From the NCBI RefSeq assembly GCF_000151315.2, contig NW_011887293.1:1482258-1546257 (forward strand): DNA of 64,000 nucleotides, in the 5' to 3' direction. This DNA comes from Capsaspora owczarzaki ATCC 30864. Taxonomy: Eukaryota > Opisthokonta > Filasterea. Shown piece after piece: positions 29,889 to 40,700 of this stretch. The notes beneath the pieces are model-generated. The model was given only the letters and a program-made list of their open reading frames with translations, was not told where the DNA came from and searched no databases. The position numbers were made by a program, and so were the translations under genes. Numbering within the stretch: the first letter of the stretch is position 1; every line of letters starts with the position of its first letter.

Positions 29889-32800
29889 ATGATATGCCGC
29901 TCGTCAAGCTCGTCGGTCGAGGCTCGCAAGCGCTTGGACCGGGTTGCAAAGGTGAGCTCTGCTGCAGGCGTGTGTTTCGCTTGCTTTCACGCTCTCTCGG
30001 GGCTCTGTGTCTCGGCTGTGACTGTGATAACGGTGATGGTTGCACCGACTTCACGACTACGGAACCAACCCATGAACTGTCCAGAACCCGGTCCATGACG
30101 ATGGGCTTGGATCACTGGAATTGAAAAACTCACGCTGGCGTGTTTGGACCTCGTTCTCGTTCCAGATGCTCAACGACCTCAACTTACATGTCCTGCCAAG
30201 CGAACACGATGATAACGACGATGCGGATGAGATTTTCCAAGATTCAATTCACCACCAGCAGCGGAGACTCGCTCGGCCCTATCCAATTCCAGAAGCAGAT
30301 GGTAACGTCGAGCGTCGAGCGATTTTTGGTCGTGTTGGTTCCGCCCCTTCGCTTTGCTCACGAGAATCGCGGTTGGAACAAAAAAAAACAGTTGTTATGA
30401 TATGCGATCCCTTCTTTGGGCCAGAATTCGAGCGACTAGTGCACAATGTACGTTGCCAGGCCACGCACGGAATGGAGTCTAATCGGAACCGTCTGCTCAC
30501 CTTATCGTCATACACACAGCGCATTACAGTGTTAGGTCCGCAATATTTAATGTACATGGTGCGATCTGAGAAGCCCCTATTTCCTCGAGGAGTGTATGTG
30601 CAAGTGATTTTGCAGCAAATGTCCCACGATTTTGCAGCTTCGTTTCTCATCCGTTTGTTTCCAACTTTTCTCCCTCCTCCTCCACCACCACCACCGCTTT
30701 TCCCCCTCTTGCGTGCTCAGCCGACCAGAGCACCCGATCTATTCAGCCGCATTCACAGGTGTGGTGTGTTGTTGTACTCAATTCGAGAACGCCGCTCGAG
30801 GGCATCTCCGCACGCTGATCCAATACATGAATGGCGAGTTTAATCCGGCATTAACGAGCAAGGTAGGAGGGAGTTCAGGATGCGCCCCCACTCGGCTCTA
30901 CCGATCAACTCACGTCCTTTTTTTTTTTTTTTTTTTTTTGTTTGTTTGTTTTTTCATTTAACCCGCAGGTGACCCATGTCGTCTGCGCTCCGTCTGTCAC
31001 AAGATCAGAGAAATATCAAGTGGCGGTGCAGCTCGGCATGCCCATCATGTCGGCAGAGTGGGTGGAAGAGACGTGGCGGCGGTGCGCTCTGAAACACTTC
31101 TTGGCGACCGAACAACCCGACCTCGTTGCTCTGCGTTTGCCAACGTTCACCAACTGCGTAATTGCCCTCACTGGCTTTAGTGCGCAGTCCCGCTCGACCA
31201 TTCAGGAGCTCACGGTGGCGCACGGCGGGGTCTATTCGCCCCATGTTCAGTCCAGCACGACGCATCTGCTCGTGCCCGCCAACCACGGACTTGTCCGTTC
31301 TGCATCAGCCCTCTATCCCGCGCCACTAAACTACCCATTCCTGGAGGACGGTGACCAAGCGAACGCACTCGAGTCGGAAAAGGCCCGCCTCGCCCTCCAG
31401 CCTTCGGCGCATATGGTCAAGATTGTCAGCGTTGAGTGGTTTGCCGACAGCATTGCTGGGCACGTCTGCATGTCAGAGGCCTCGTACGTTCCAGCGCGTG
31501 TCCAACAAATGCGTGCCCAAGGTCTGGACTCTCCGCGTTTGATGGACTTGCACGCGGAGGAGACGGTGATGGAGGCGCCCGTTCAGTGCAACCCTTCGCT
31601 CTGGCTCGAATCGGATACCGAGCGCGCCGTGGCAAATAAGACGCTGCACGACTCGTTTCTCGACGGCTGCATTGTGTTCTTTTGGTTTGATGAGGCGTCT
31701 CCGCGCACCAATCTGCTTCGGCGCCTCCTTTTGGCTGCAGGCGGTCGGCGGTTCAACGACATTACAGACGCAACCACGCACATCCTCCTCGGCAAAGCGC
31801 CCAGCAACGACCTGCGGGAGTTTATCGCGCGACACGACGCTGGCCGACGTGTTCAAGTGGTGGGAGCGCTCTGGCTGGCGTCGTGCATTGCAGCAAGTTC
31901 CTGGCTGCCTGAGGATGACTTTTGCATTGATTTGCACGCCGTTGATCGCCCTGCACCAACAGCCGTCGCGCCAAAACTGCCGCAGCCCGCGATGCTCCCC
32001 TCTGTTTCTCGGCCCGGCACCGCTGGACAAGGGCTTTCGCGGGCCAGCTCGTTTGCCGATTCTGGCATGCCCTTGCAGCGCGCATCCAGCGTGTCCTTTC
32101 TCCAAACAGCAGCGCAGCAGCAAGCGGTCGCCAATGTCACAGATCTGGCCAATATGTTTATGACGGCAGGTGCGCGACGCCCCTCTGTCGTGGCCGAAGT
32201 TAGACCAGCCGCCGTTGTGGCAACAGCTGCCGTTGTGACTACCGCTCCTCCTCCTCCTCCTCCCCGTGCGCATGTTCGTGCTCATGCAGTCCCGTCCGCA
32301 GCCGATGCTTTTCTGCCGCTCAAGGATATGACCATTTGCATCTCCATGTTTGAAAACCCTCGCGACCGGAACGCACTTCGCGACCAAGTCTCCCGGCTCG
32401 GTGGCCTATTCACTGAACGGTTTTCTCGAAAGTCGGACGTTCTAGTATGCGGCAGCCCGCAAGGAAGCAAGTTCGAGACGGCGGGTGCTTGGGGTGTGGT
32501 CACGGTGAGTCGCGCCTGGTTGGACAGCTGCGAAGACTCCGGGACGCGCGTTCCGTTTGAGCACTTCCCGATCGCGCCACCGCCGGCCGTCGCCTCGGTA
32601 ACGAGCGGCAATCCAACAGCAGAGTGGGTTAACGGCGCGGCAGACGCGGCGCTCCACCAGCTGGACGACGGTCGTGGAATCGCTGCCGCTCCCACTGTGA
32701 CCGTTCTCTCGCAAGAGAGTGCTTCTCAACGATATGCGCCGTTGGTCGTATCAACAGCAACGTCCTCTCGGGCGACAGCATCCATCCAGCCTGTCGCGGC

Positions 32801-34840
32801 AGCACGCAAATCAGCGAGACGTGGGCGCAGCGCTGCAGCCAACTCAACCCAGGTTCCTGCCGCACAAGAACTGAACATCATCTCATTGACCTCAAAACCG
32901 ACGACTGCACTTCCGCCCAAGCCAGAGCCTGTCGAAGTAGACGCTCCTCTTGCTGCAGAGGCTTCAGAACACACGCCTCAGCAGCCAGTCACTCCTGGAA
33001 GCGGCTCTGGGAGTGCCGTGGATTCGCTGCTCGTTGCCAAAGCGTTTGAAAAGCTAGCCGCCGCATCCACAATGCCAAAGATGAATACTCGGCTTCGAGC
33101 GCGCCGACTCTTGAGCACTACCAGTCGAAGCACCACCGCTGTGGAAGCCGCCAACAACTCAGCAGTCGCCCCAGCAGCTGGAGCCGACGACGAAATGTCG
33201 CTTGACGATGATGGCTTGTCGAACGGACAGCACAGCAACGACGGGGCGGTTGCGAACGGCCCGTCTGGTCCCACCACGTTCCAAGCGGCATTCCAGGCCC
33301 GCCGAGCCACCTCCACCTCGCCCGGCATTGCAAACGCTGCGGTAGGGTACACGCGCACCTTTTCAAACGCGCACGATCGGAGTGTCATCTCCCCAACCAG
33401 CGCGCTTGCTGCGGGCGCGGCAGACCGCGATGGGGTTGCACCTCCCGCTCTGCGGCTGTCTCGCGCCGATAGCGCCGCTCATGCAACGTCTGTCAGTGTG
33501 ATTCACGCTTCCCGCCGAGCTGGAAGTGCAGCCGTAGGCGTTGGAGTTCCTGGAGCCGGTAACGGAGGTGGCTACGATGCGTACTCGCAAGAAGAGTCTG
33601 TGACGTACGACAATCCCGAATCCCGTGCACAACGCGAGAACATGCGAGAGCAGCTTCGGCAGAGCATCGCAGGAACTGCCGTCCCTTCGGCGGGGACAGA
33701 CCTCGCAAACCTCCCCGCAAATGCTGCGTTGAATCGAGGAGGTGGGCCAGCGAGCAAAAGCACCGCCACGGCCGTGGCTCGCGGCGGCGGACGATCCGCG
33801 ATCGCGCCCAACGATGCACATGCCGAAACCACTCGCCAGTCGCTCCACCAGCTGCAGTATCACACACCAGGAGACAGCGCGCAAGACTCTGGACAGTTTG
33901 ACTCGAGCCGCAACAAGCCACGAATGTTCTTGCTGTCAGCCATCGCCGAGGACGAAAAAGTCGCCTTGGCTGGTGTTATCGAATCGCTTGGCGGCAAGGT
34001 GTTGGTCACGGCCTACTATTCGACCGCCTGCACCCATCTGGTTGTGAGCACGCTCGGACGCAGCGAAAAGTACATGGCCGCGCTGGCTGCCGGTCGCTGG
34101 ATTTTAAAGCCGAGCTACATTTCTGCAAGTCGCGATGCTGGGCATTTTGTGCGTGAAGAGGACCACGAGTGGGTGCCTGAATCGAATGTGAGTGATTTTC
34201 TTGACGGGCGGTTCCTTTTTTTTTTTGCGGCTGCTTTTGTTGGCCTGTTTGCTCTGTTTTCGTTGGCCTCTTTGCTCTGACTTTGCGTTCCTTCGGCTTT
34301 TTGTTGTTGCTTCTTCAGACTCATCACAGCCATCAGGTGCTCCTCGAGCCGTGCCGCCGCTGGCGGTTGTTCCTGGAAAGAAAACCCGAGCTGACGGGCG
34401 CCTTTCATGGGTGGAGAGTCATGCTATGTGTTGACCAAGAGCGTCAGCACGGCTTTCAACGCTTGCTCGAGGCAGGTGGTGCGCGTGTCACCTTTGGGAG
34501 CGCTGCTCGAATTGCGCAGGCGAATTCTCAGGCACTTGCCGAACCGGCAGCGCCCCTGCTTTTCACGCACGCATTTGTCGACATTACGCAGCACCACTTT
34601 GGTGCGCATAACTTTGACGCTCTGGCAAAATCAGGGACAGAGTGCCTCAAGCCAGAGTACATTGCGGATTTTCTCGTTCAGAATCCACCACCGGCGCCCG
34701 ATCGCTTTCGCATTTTCCAAAGTGGCTCGTCGGGGGTCAGCGACGGCAGTGCGGAGGGGTCGAGACGAAAACGAACAGCTGCTGCGGCTCAACTTGGCGG
34801 GGCGGACTCCACTTCACCTCGCACGCGCGCTCGTCGCTGA
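29889..34840 (+). CDS. TOPBP1: TOPBP1/Dpb11 family multi-BRCT scaffold
   Basis: TOPBP1 is a nuclear scaffold that binds phosphoproteins through BRCT pairs, helps load CDC45 and activates ATR. Exons 29889-29951, 30166-30301, 30392-30447, 30520-30593, 30721-30862, 30969-34187 and 34319-34840 stay in frame for about 1,403 residues (human 1,522); the true N-terminus may be one short exon earlier. BRCT0 has ICDPFFGPEF as in human. BRCT1 (PEHPIYSAAF, VTHVVCAP) and BRCT2 follow, then BRCT3 (about 390-475), a BRCT5-like domain (about 609-700), and BRCT7 and 8 (about 1,141-1,360: AAGRWILKPSYISASRDAGHFVREEDHEW, GFQRLLEAGGARV). I see no BRCT4 or BRCT6. The linker before BRCT7 keeps a motif resembling the ATR-activating sequence, with Tyr at the key Trp position (codon 33606-33608). 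Confidence 0.94.
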
Positions 34841-35199
34841 ATCCTTGTTGGTTTCGCTCGCTCTCCCTCTCTCCCTTGGATAATTGTGTGATGGAGAACG
34901 ATATCAACTGGTATATTTTTCATTGTATTATTACATGTTAAGATGAATCAAGTGGAGATTTGTTTTGATCAATTTTAAAAGAGATGGAGAATCCTGGCTC
35001 AATGAAACCTCTGGTGGTGGTCGTAGTGGGGGTGTTGTTCTTGTTGTTGTTGCTGTGGTTTGAAAGACCGCTCGCCACAACACACACTTCATTGAGTGCG
35101 GCGCTTCGGATCCAGGAGCTGCAACGGCAATGGAGAAGAATCAATCAAACAACAAAAAGTGAATTACAAACGCAACGCCCCACCAACCAACACACGAAA
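34841..35199. other. Convergent gap, TOPBP1 / XPOT 3' ends
   Basis: A 359-base stretch between two stop codons facing each other. It is AT-rich near 34910-34980 and carries a GTT-rich patch near 35030-35056. No AATAAA is seen on either strand within it and there is no conserved ORF. Confidence 0.5.
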
Positions 35200-37304
35200 T
35201 CACAACCCCCCTCGCTCGAGACGCACCATCAGAGCGGCCTTGATGGCTTTCAAAGCATCGGCAGGAGCCATTGTATAGGCGGCCATTAGGGTTTGGACAA
35301 AGTGTTGCTGGAAGTCGTACGGGAGGCCAGAAGAAGGGAAGAAGACAGTCGTGAGGTACTGGATGAACTCTTGGCCAAGGCGGGTCAGGATGGCGCGGAC
35401 GACCTGCGCAATGTTCTGCACAACCTGTTGGAGCGCGCGTCCAAACGTGATGCCAATATGAGCATTAACGATCGAGAAACAACAACAGCGACCCAAAAAC
35501 GCAATCATGAGCAAGCAACACACCAGAATAGATTGGCCGTCGGCAAAGTTGAACGATGGCGAACTGCAGACTCCAAAACAGGTAGGGACGACTTGGTCAA
35601 AGACGAATTGGTTGAAGCCAGCCACGCCTCCAGTGCCGTCAGCAGCATTGCACCAACATTCAATGGCTCGCACTAGCGCTGCAAGACTGCTCTTTTGCAC
35701 CTGTCAAAGTTCACGTCGGGGAAAGCACAACATTAGTTCAACCAAATTCGTCGCAAATAAGTCGGCACAAATGCGACAGTTGAAACACTCACCTCGGGGT
35801 CCGACAAGTCGCCGCTGCCACGAATCAAAGTTGACAAGAGCTGAGTCAAGCTGTCAATGTTGGCTGAAGAAAATGAAACGGGACAAAACAAAAGAAAGGC
35901 AAGACAAAGTAAGAACAACAACCGAGAAGCTTGCACAAAACAAAACACACTGCACACAAACTTCGTTACCTGATGAGAGGAAGACATTCACCAAGTCTCC
36001 AGACATGACTTGCTTGAGCAGCGAGAAATATTTGCGGTAAAGAGTACTGCGCTCCTGTCGCACATCCGGATCGCTGGTGTCGGCCTGGACCTCCAGCAAT
36101 GCAAAAATACGCGTCACAACAGGCAGGAAGGCATCGTTCAAGACATTCTCGAGTTTTGTCTGGGAGGTAGGGACATTCAAACAACAAAAAAAAACACACA
36201 AAAAACATATCACAAGTGAGTCGAGTTAAAGCTCAAAACAAAAAAGGAAAACCCTAGGCAAGCGCATCAAAACGCCATACCGTGTACTCGCTCATGAATT
36301 GATTGAACAAATCAATAAACTCGGCCAGATCTTTGGGACGCGAGCCCTCGACAAACCCTGCAATGAGGTCGGGAACGAACGGAAGCAAACCCTCGCCCAA
36401 GCAAGCCACCATGCGATGCACGAATTGGCGCAGCGCCTGGCGCAGATAATCCTGGCAGTGCGGGAGCTTGAAAACCCGCGACACGGTGCGCAGCGTCTCG
36501 ATGAAGAGGGCATCAATGCCCGCAGCACGCACGTGGCTGGAGCTCGAAAAGCCCTTGGACAAGTGGGTGATGGCCTGCACGACTTGCCCAAAGTAGAAGG
36601 TGTACAAGGGGGCCTCGAGCGGATCCGACAGGAAGAGTTGCTGGTCAAAAGCACTGACAAACCCTGCAAGCATGGGCTCAATGATGGATTGGAGAATCTC
36701 GAGCTGCTGCTTGGGAGGGACGGTCTCGGCACTCACCATGTACCCAATAGCCTCGTAGCAATAGAGCTGGTCAGCGAGCGCAACGCCGTTAGAGGATTCG
36801 GCTGGGGGCAAATCGACAAAGAAAGCGGCTGGACGTCGAGATGCGATTGGCGACGCGGGTTGCGAGGACGCCAGCATCGAGTCTGGCTGCACTTGCATAA
36901 TGTCGCGAATGCTGTCGAGAACCAACTCGACGTAAGGGCCTGAAAGCGAGCGCAAATCCCGCACAAACTGGCTGAAAAGATAGGCAGCGCGCCCGCGATG
37001 ACCGCGCTGTGGGTGGCGAATGCCGCGCCGGTCGAGGAAAATGGTCAGTGCAGCTGGCAAGTACTGCGGCTCCAGACGGAAGAAACGTCGGAACTTGTAC
37101 ATGGTCTCGATGAAGGCAGAAACAACAATGGGGTGGTCGTATGAGGCGACATCCGTTGTCATCAGCACAGTCATCATCGAGGCAAACGCCAGGTTGTACT
37201 GCTGCAACAGCGCCGTGGCAGTAGCGGCGTCCACTGGTGCCGCTTGTGTTTGGGACTGCTGGGGGTTGCGCTTTTGACTGCGCTTGCTCTGCTGTTGTTG
37301 TAGT

Positions 37305-37345
<41 letters not shown>

Positions 37346-40317
37346 GGCGTGTCCGTTCATAAAGCCGGCGCCATCGACGTTGCCTGGCGATGTGCCGAAG
37401 AGGGCAGCTGCCTCCACGTTGGAGCCTGAGGGCGTCAAGCTGGCCGAACCAGAACCGCCGTTCGACGTGTTCGAGCCACTGGTGCTGCCGCCGCCTCCAA
37501 GAACAGAGTGGGGTTCGTTGAACATTTCCTTGGCAACAGACTCGGCCAAATACTGCATCAACAGCAATGCCACCTCCACGTCTTGGAAGGGCACGTTGCG
37601 CCAGTTGTTCACATTGTGCAAAACAACGTCGTGGACGTATGCCAGGACGATTTCGGGGCTAACGGAGCGAATCGTGTCAAACAGCTGCTTCATGTTCTTG
37701 CGAAGCTCGTACATGTTGAGCTCGTCGTCGCCACCATGCTCAAAGTTGTGGTCGGGCTCGTACTGCATCTTGACCACAACAATGCTCAACATGTCGCTGA
37801 CAACCTTGTCCGACTCTTGCAGGCGCACAAACTGCGAGGCAAACTCAGTGACGCGCGTCGAGACATCATCGTCGCTGTGGCCCAAAAATCCGAGCATGAT
37901 GGGCGCAATCTGGAAGAGCAACTCGTGCGCCAGCACGATGCCTTGCTGCAGGATTTCAACATCAAGGTTCAACAGCATGATTCCTTGCTGGCATTTGGTG
38001 AGGTTGGACACGAGTTGCGTGCCGACAGACTCGACGAGCTCGGCCAAGGCAATCAGGAGATCCACTTGCTCTTCGTCGGTCGTTTCGCCAGACTCGATAT
38101 CTCGCGCAATTTTGCTCGAAACGGCATGGATGGCAGGAATGACGCCAATCGACTGGATCAAGGTGAGCTTGACGGCGGGATCTGCAATGCCCTTGCTCAC
38201 AATGCGCTCAAATCCGGCGCAGGCCTTTTCTGCGAGCGCCGGCTGGAACAAGAAGCGGGTGAAAATGTCGACAAAGCGCGGCACCACCAGGTTGATGTCA
38301 ATCCACGGAATGTAGTTGGTCATCACCTCCAGAGTGGTGGGCAGCACGTCGGCGGTGGCTGGCTGGGCGAAAAATTCGTTATTGGTGAGCAAGTGGTAAA
38401 AGAGCTCAACGATGGCCTCGACCGACGACGCGCGCATGGCGTCCTTGATGGAGGTGTTTTGCGCAATGTCTTGATCGGTGCGGTTGAGGTCGCGGTTGAC
38501 AATTTCGAGATCGACCTGGTTGAGAATGCGAACCACCATGTCGAGATGGGCCATTTGAGTTTCGACCGTGTTGGCGAGCGTGGACGCCACAGGTGTCCCA
38601 CCAGGGGTGACTGGTGCAGCCGTGATGGCACCTGTAATGGGAAGCTGGTTGGCGACGAGCGGGGGCGTCATTTGGCCCACCGCCATGCACTGCGCCGTGA
38701 GAGGTGAAAGGCAAAGAATGTCCGAGAAGAAGGACGGCCAGCGCGAGGGAAACTCCTCACGAAAGATGACCACCAGCACCTCTGCAAACTTTGTTCGCAG
38801 AAACAATGGAACGTCTTCGAAAATAAAGCCAAACACTTGCGCCAGCCAGGCGAATGTCACGAGGCGCAGTGTGTCTTGCTCCTCTGGTGTCATGATCATA
38901 TATCTGATTCGGGAGGAAGGGGTCACGGGGCAGAACGAGTGAGTGCAAGCCGGGTGGGTGGGGAAAAAAAATGGTTGCTTTTGTCTGCGTCTTTCATCTG
39001 TCCCTCAAAACGAGTTTCAAAACATACCGCGAGCGAATGATGGCTTCCAACACGGACAGCGTATTCACCACGATAAACGCGGGGTCGACAGCAATTCCAT
39101 GCGCAGCGAAAAAGTGCGGACTGAGCAGATTCAGGCCAAAAATGAAAAGTGAGATCGATGATGCAGAAAACAAAAAAATGTCAGGATGCCATGTCCATCC
39201 ATCTTGGCGTCAGGTCGCAGTCGTGACTTGGACCAGCCCAGAGCCAAAGCTCCAGCGAAAAACCCAAATGAAAAACAAAAACCAAATAAACAAAAACAAA
39301 AACTCACTGTGGCGCAGCCTTGATGAACAATGACAATGCGATTCGCCATGCTTCTGGATTGGCAGCTTGGAATTCTTCGAGCAATAGTGGACCCTGCCAA
39401 CACAAACAAACAAGAGTTGGGGGATGGCAGCAAATCAAGTTTAGTTAGTGAGCGAGCGTAACGATCGTGCCGTGGGATTGATTCTGCCTACTGCGAGGCC
39501 ACTAAATTCGGCCCATTTCCCTCCCATGTGCTTGCCTGTCAACCTTTTTTTTTTTTGTATTTTTTTTTTTATTTCGCTGTCTCTGCTATTGACTGTGTGT
39601 TCTGACTGCGATCGGGGTCGCCGCCGCTGCAGCCGCCCCATCATGAATGAATGGGAACGAGCGCGCCTTCGAGCAACAGCCACAGCAAGCAGCACGAAGC
39701 AGCGCCACAGTTCACGGCAAAGCGCCAAAAGACGCAGCCATGCGGATTTCACTTCACGTCCATTGGCTTTTGGAAGGGGAGTTCACTCTGGGTTTGTCCA
39801 GCATGATCGAAAAAAAGCGAGACGACGCGCTTTGCACTGAAGCTCAACGTCACAAAACGGGGGGGGGGAAGGGAGAGACAAGAGACAGAGAGAGAGAGAG
39901 ACGAGCGTGTGGAGATTTGGCTTTGTGGTTCTGTTTGCATCAGAGCCACGATGATGTGGAGAGAGAGGAGAAGGAAGTAAGCGGTCGACTTGCCTGTCCG
40001 CGGACGTCTTCAGTGTTGTGCGGCGAGAGCATGTGGATGGTGTGGACGAGCGCGACCTCGTCGGGGCTGAGCGCGGCGACGGACGTGGCTGCCGACCCTG
40101 CGCCACGAGCGGCAGCACCAGCAACCCCTGCGGCACCACTGCTGACACTGCGGCGCAGCGAGGACGAGACAGCAGAGCCAGCAGACCCAGCAGACGCGGC
40201 GGGGAGTGGCTGCGCGTCAATCACGCCGCGGTACGTCCCCAGCTGGGTCAGCAGCAGCTCAATGACGCTGAGCAGGTGCTGAACGGAGGCCGCACTCGGA
40301 TCGCCGCCGTCCATCAT
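35200..40317 (-). CDS. XPOT: Exportin-T (tRNA exportin)
   Basis: XPOT is a karyopherin that carries mature tRNA out of the nucleus with RanGTP. Eight exons: 39994-40317, 39308-39393, 39028-39120, 36281-38903, 35970-36159, 35793-35863, 35524-35700, 35200-35424. They keep frame and give 1,262 residues (human 962). Matches run from NPEAWRIALSLFIKAAP through RTKFAEVLVVIFREEFPSRW, WIDINLVVPRF, SKGIADPAVKLTLIQSIG, LEPQYLPAALTIFLDRRGIRH, RAAYLFSQFVRDLR, and the C-terminal FNQFVFDQVVPTCFG. Extra length comes from an Ala/Ser-rich N-terminal exon of 108 residues and a Gly/Ser plus poly-Gln insert (about residues 625-700). Intron 1 uses a GC donor (CAG|GCAAGT), the only choice that fits the next exon's phase. 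Confidence 0.95.
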
Positions 40318-40700
40318 TGGGGGAAACAAGCAGCAATGACGGGGTGATTGATGCTTTGGGACGGAAAATTAGGGGGGAAAGGTACGACGAGGGATTGGAG
40401 AGGGGGGGGCTTGGAGTTTGAATGGGACGAAACGAAAACGAAACGAAACAACAGCCAAAAAAAAAAAAAAAAAAAAAGAATGAGATTTATTATGAGGAGA
40501 GACTGATGAGAAACGAGTAGAAAGTACGGTAAAGTACTGCATTGTTGGAATGAATGGATGTACAGCATTGTTACGGGTCGTCGAAAACAACCTTCAATAA
40601 ATAACCTTCAATTAAACAACCTGAAACAACAACCAGATCAACAACCTGAAAGAAACAACAACATCAGAAAGCACACTCACTCCACTCCACACCACACCGC
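40318..40700. other. Gap between XPOT start and PolX stop
   Basis: A 383-base stretch holding the XPOT promoter and the 3' UTR of the minus-strand polymerase gene. A 21-base A run lies at 40457-40477. The minus-strand AATAAA at 40486-40491 suits the polymerase gene. Confidence 0.5.
40486..40491 (-). terminator. Poly(A) signal AATAAA for the family X polymerase gene
   Basis: TTTATT on the plus strand, so AATAAA on the minus strand, 210 bases beyond the stop codon at 40701. Confidence 0.45.

Noticed and set aside
37508-38707. A 399-codon plus-strand ORF
   Set aside because: It lies antisense inside the main XPOT exon and has no family motif; it arises from GC-biased codon use.
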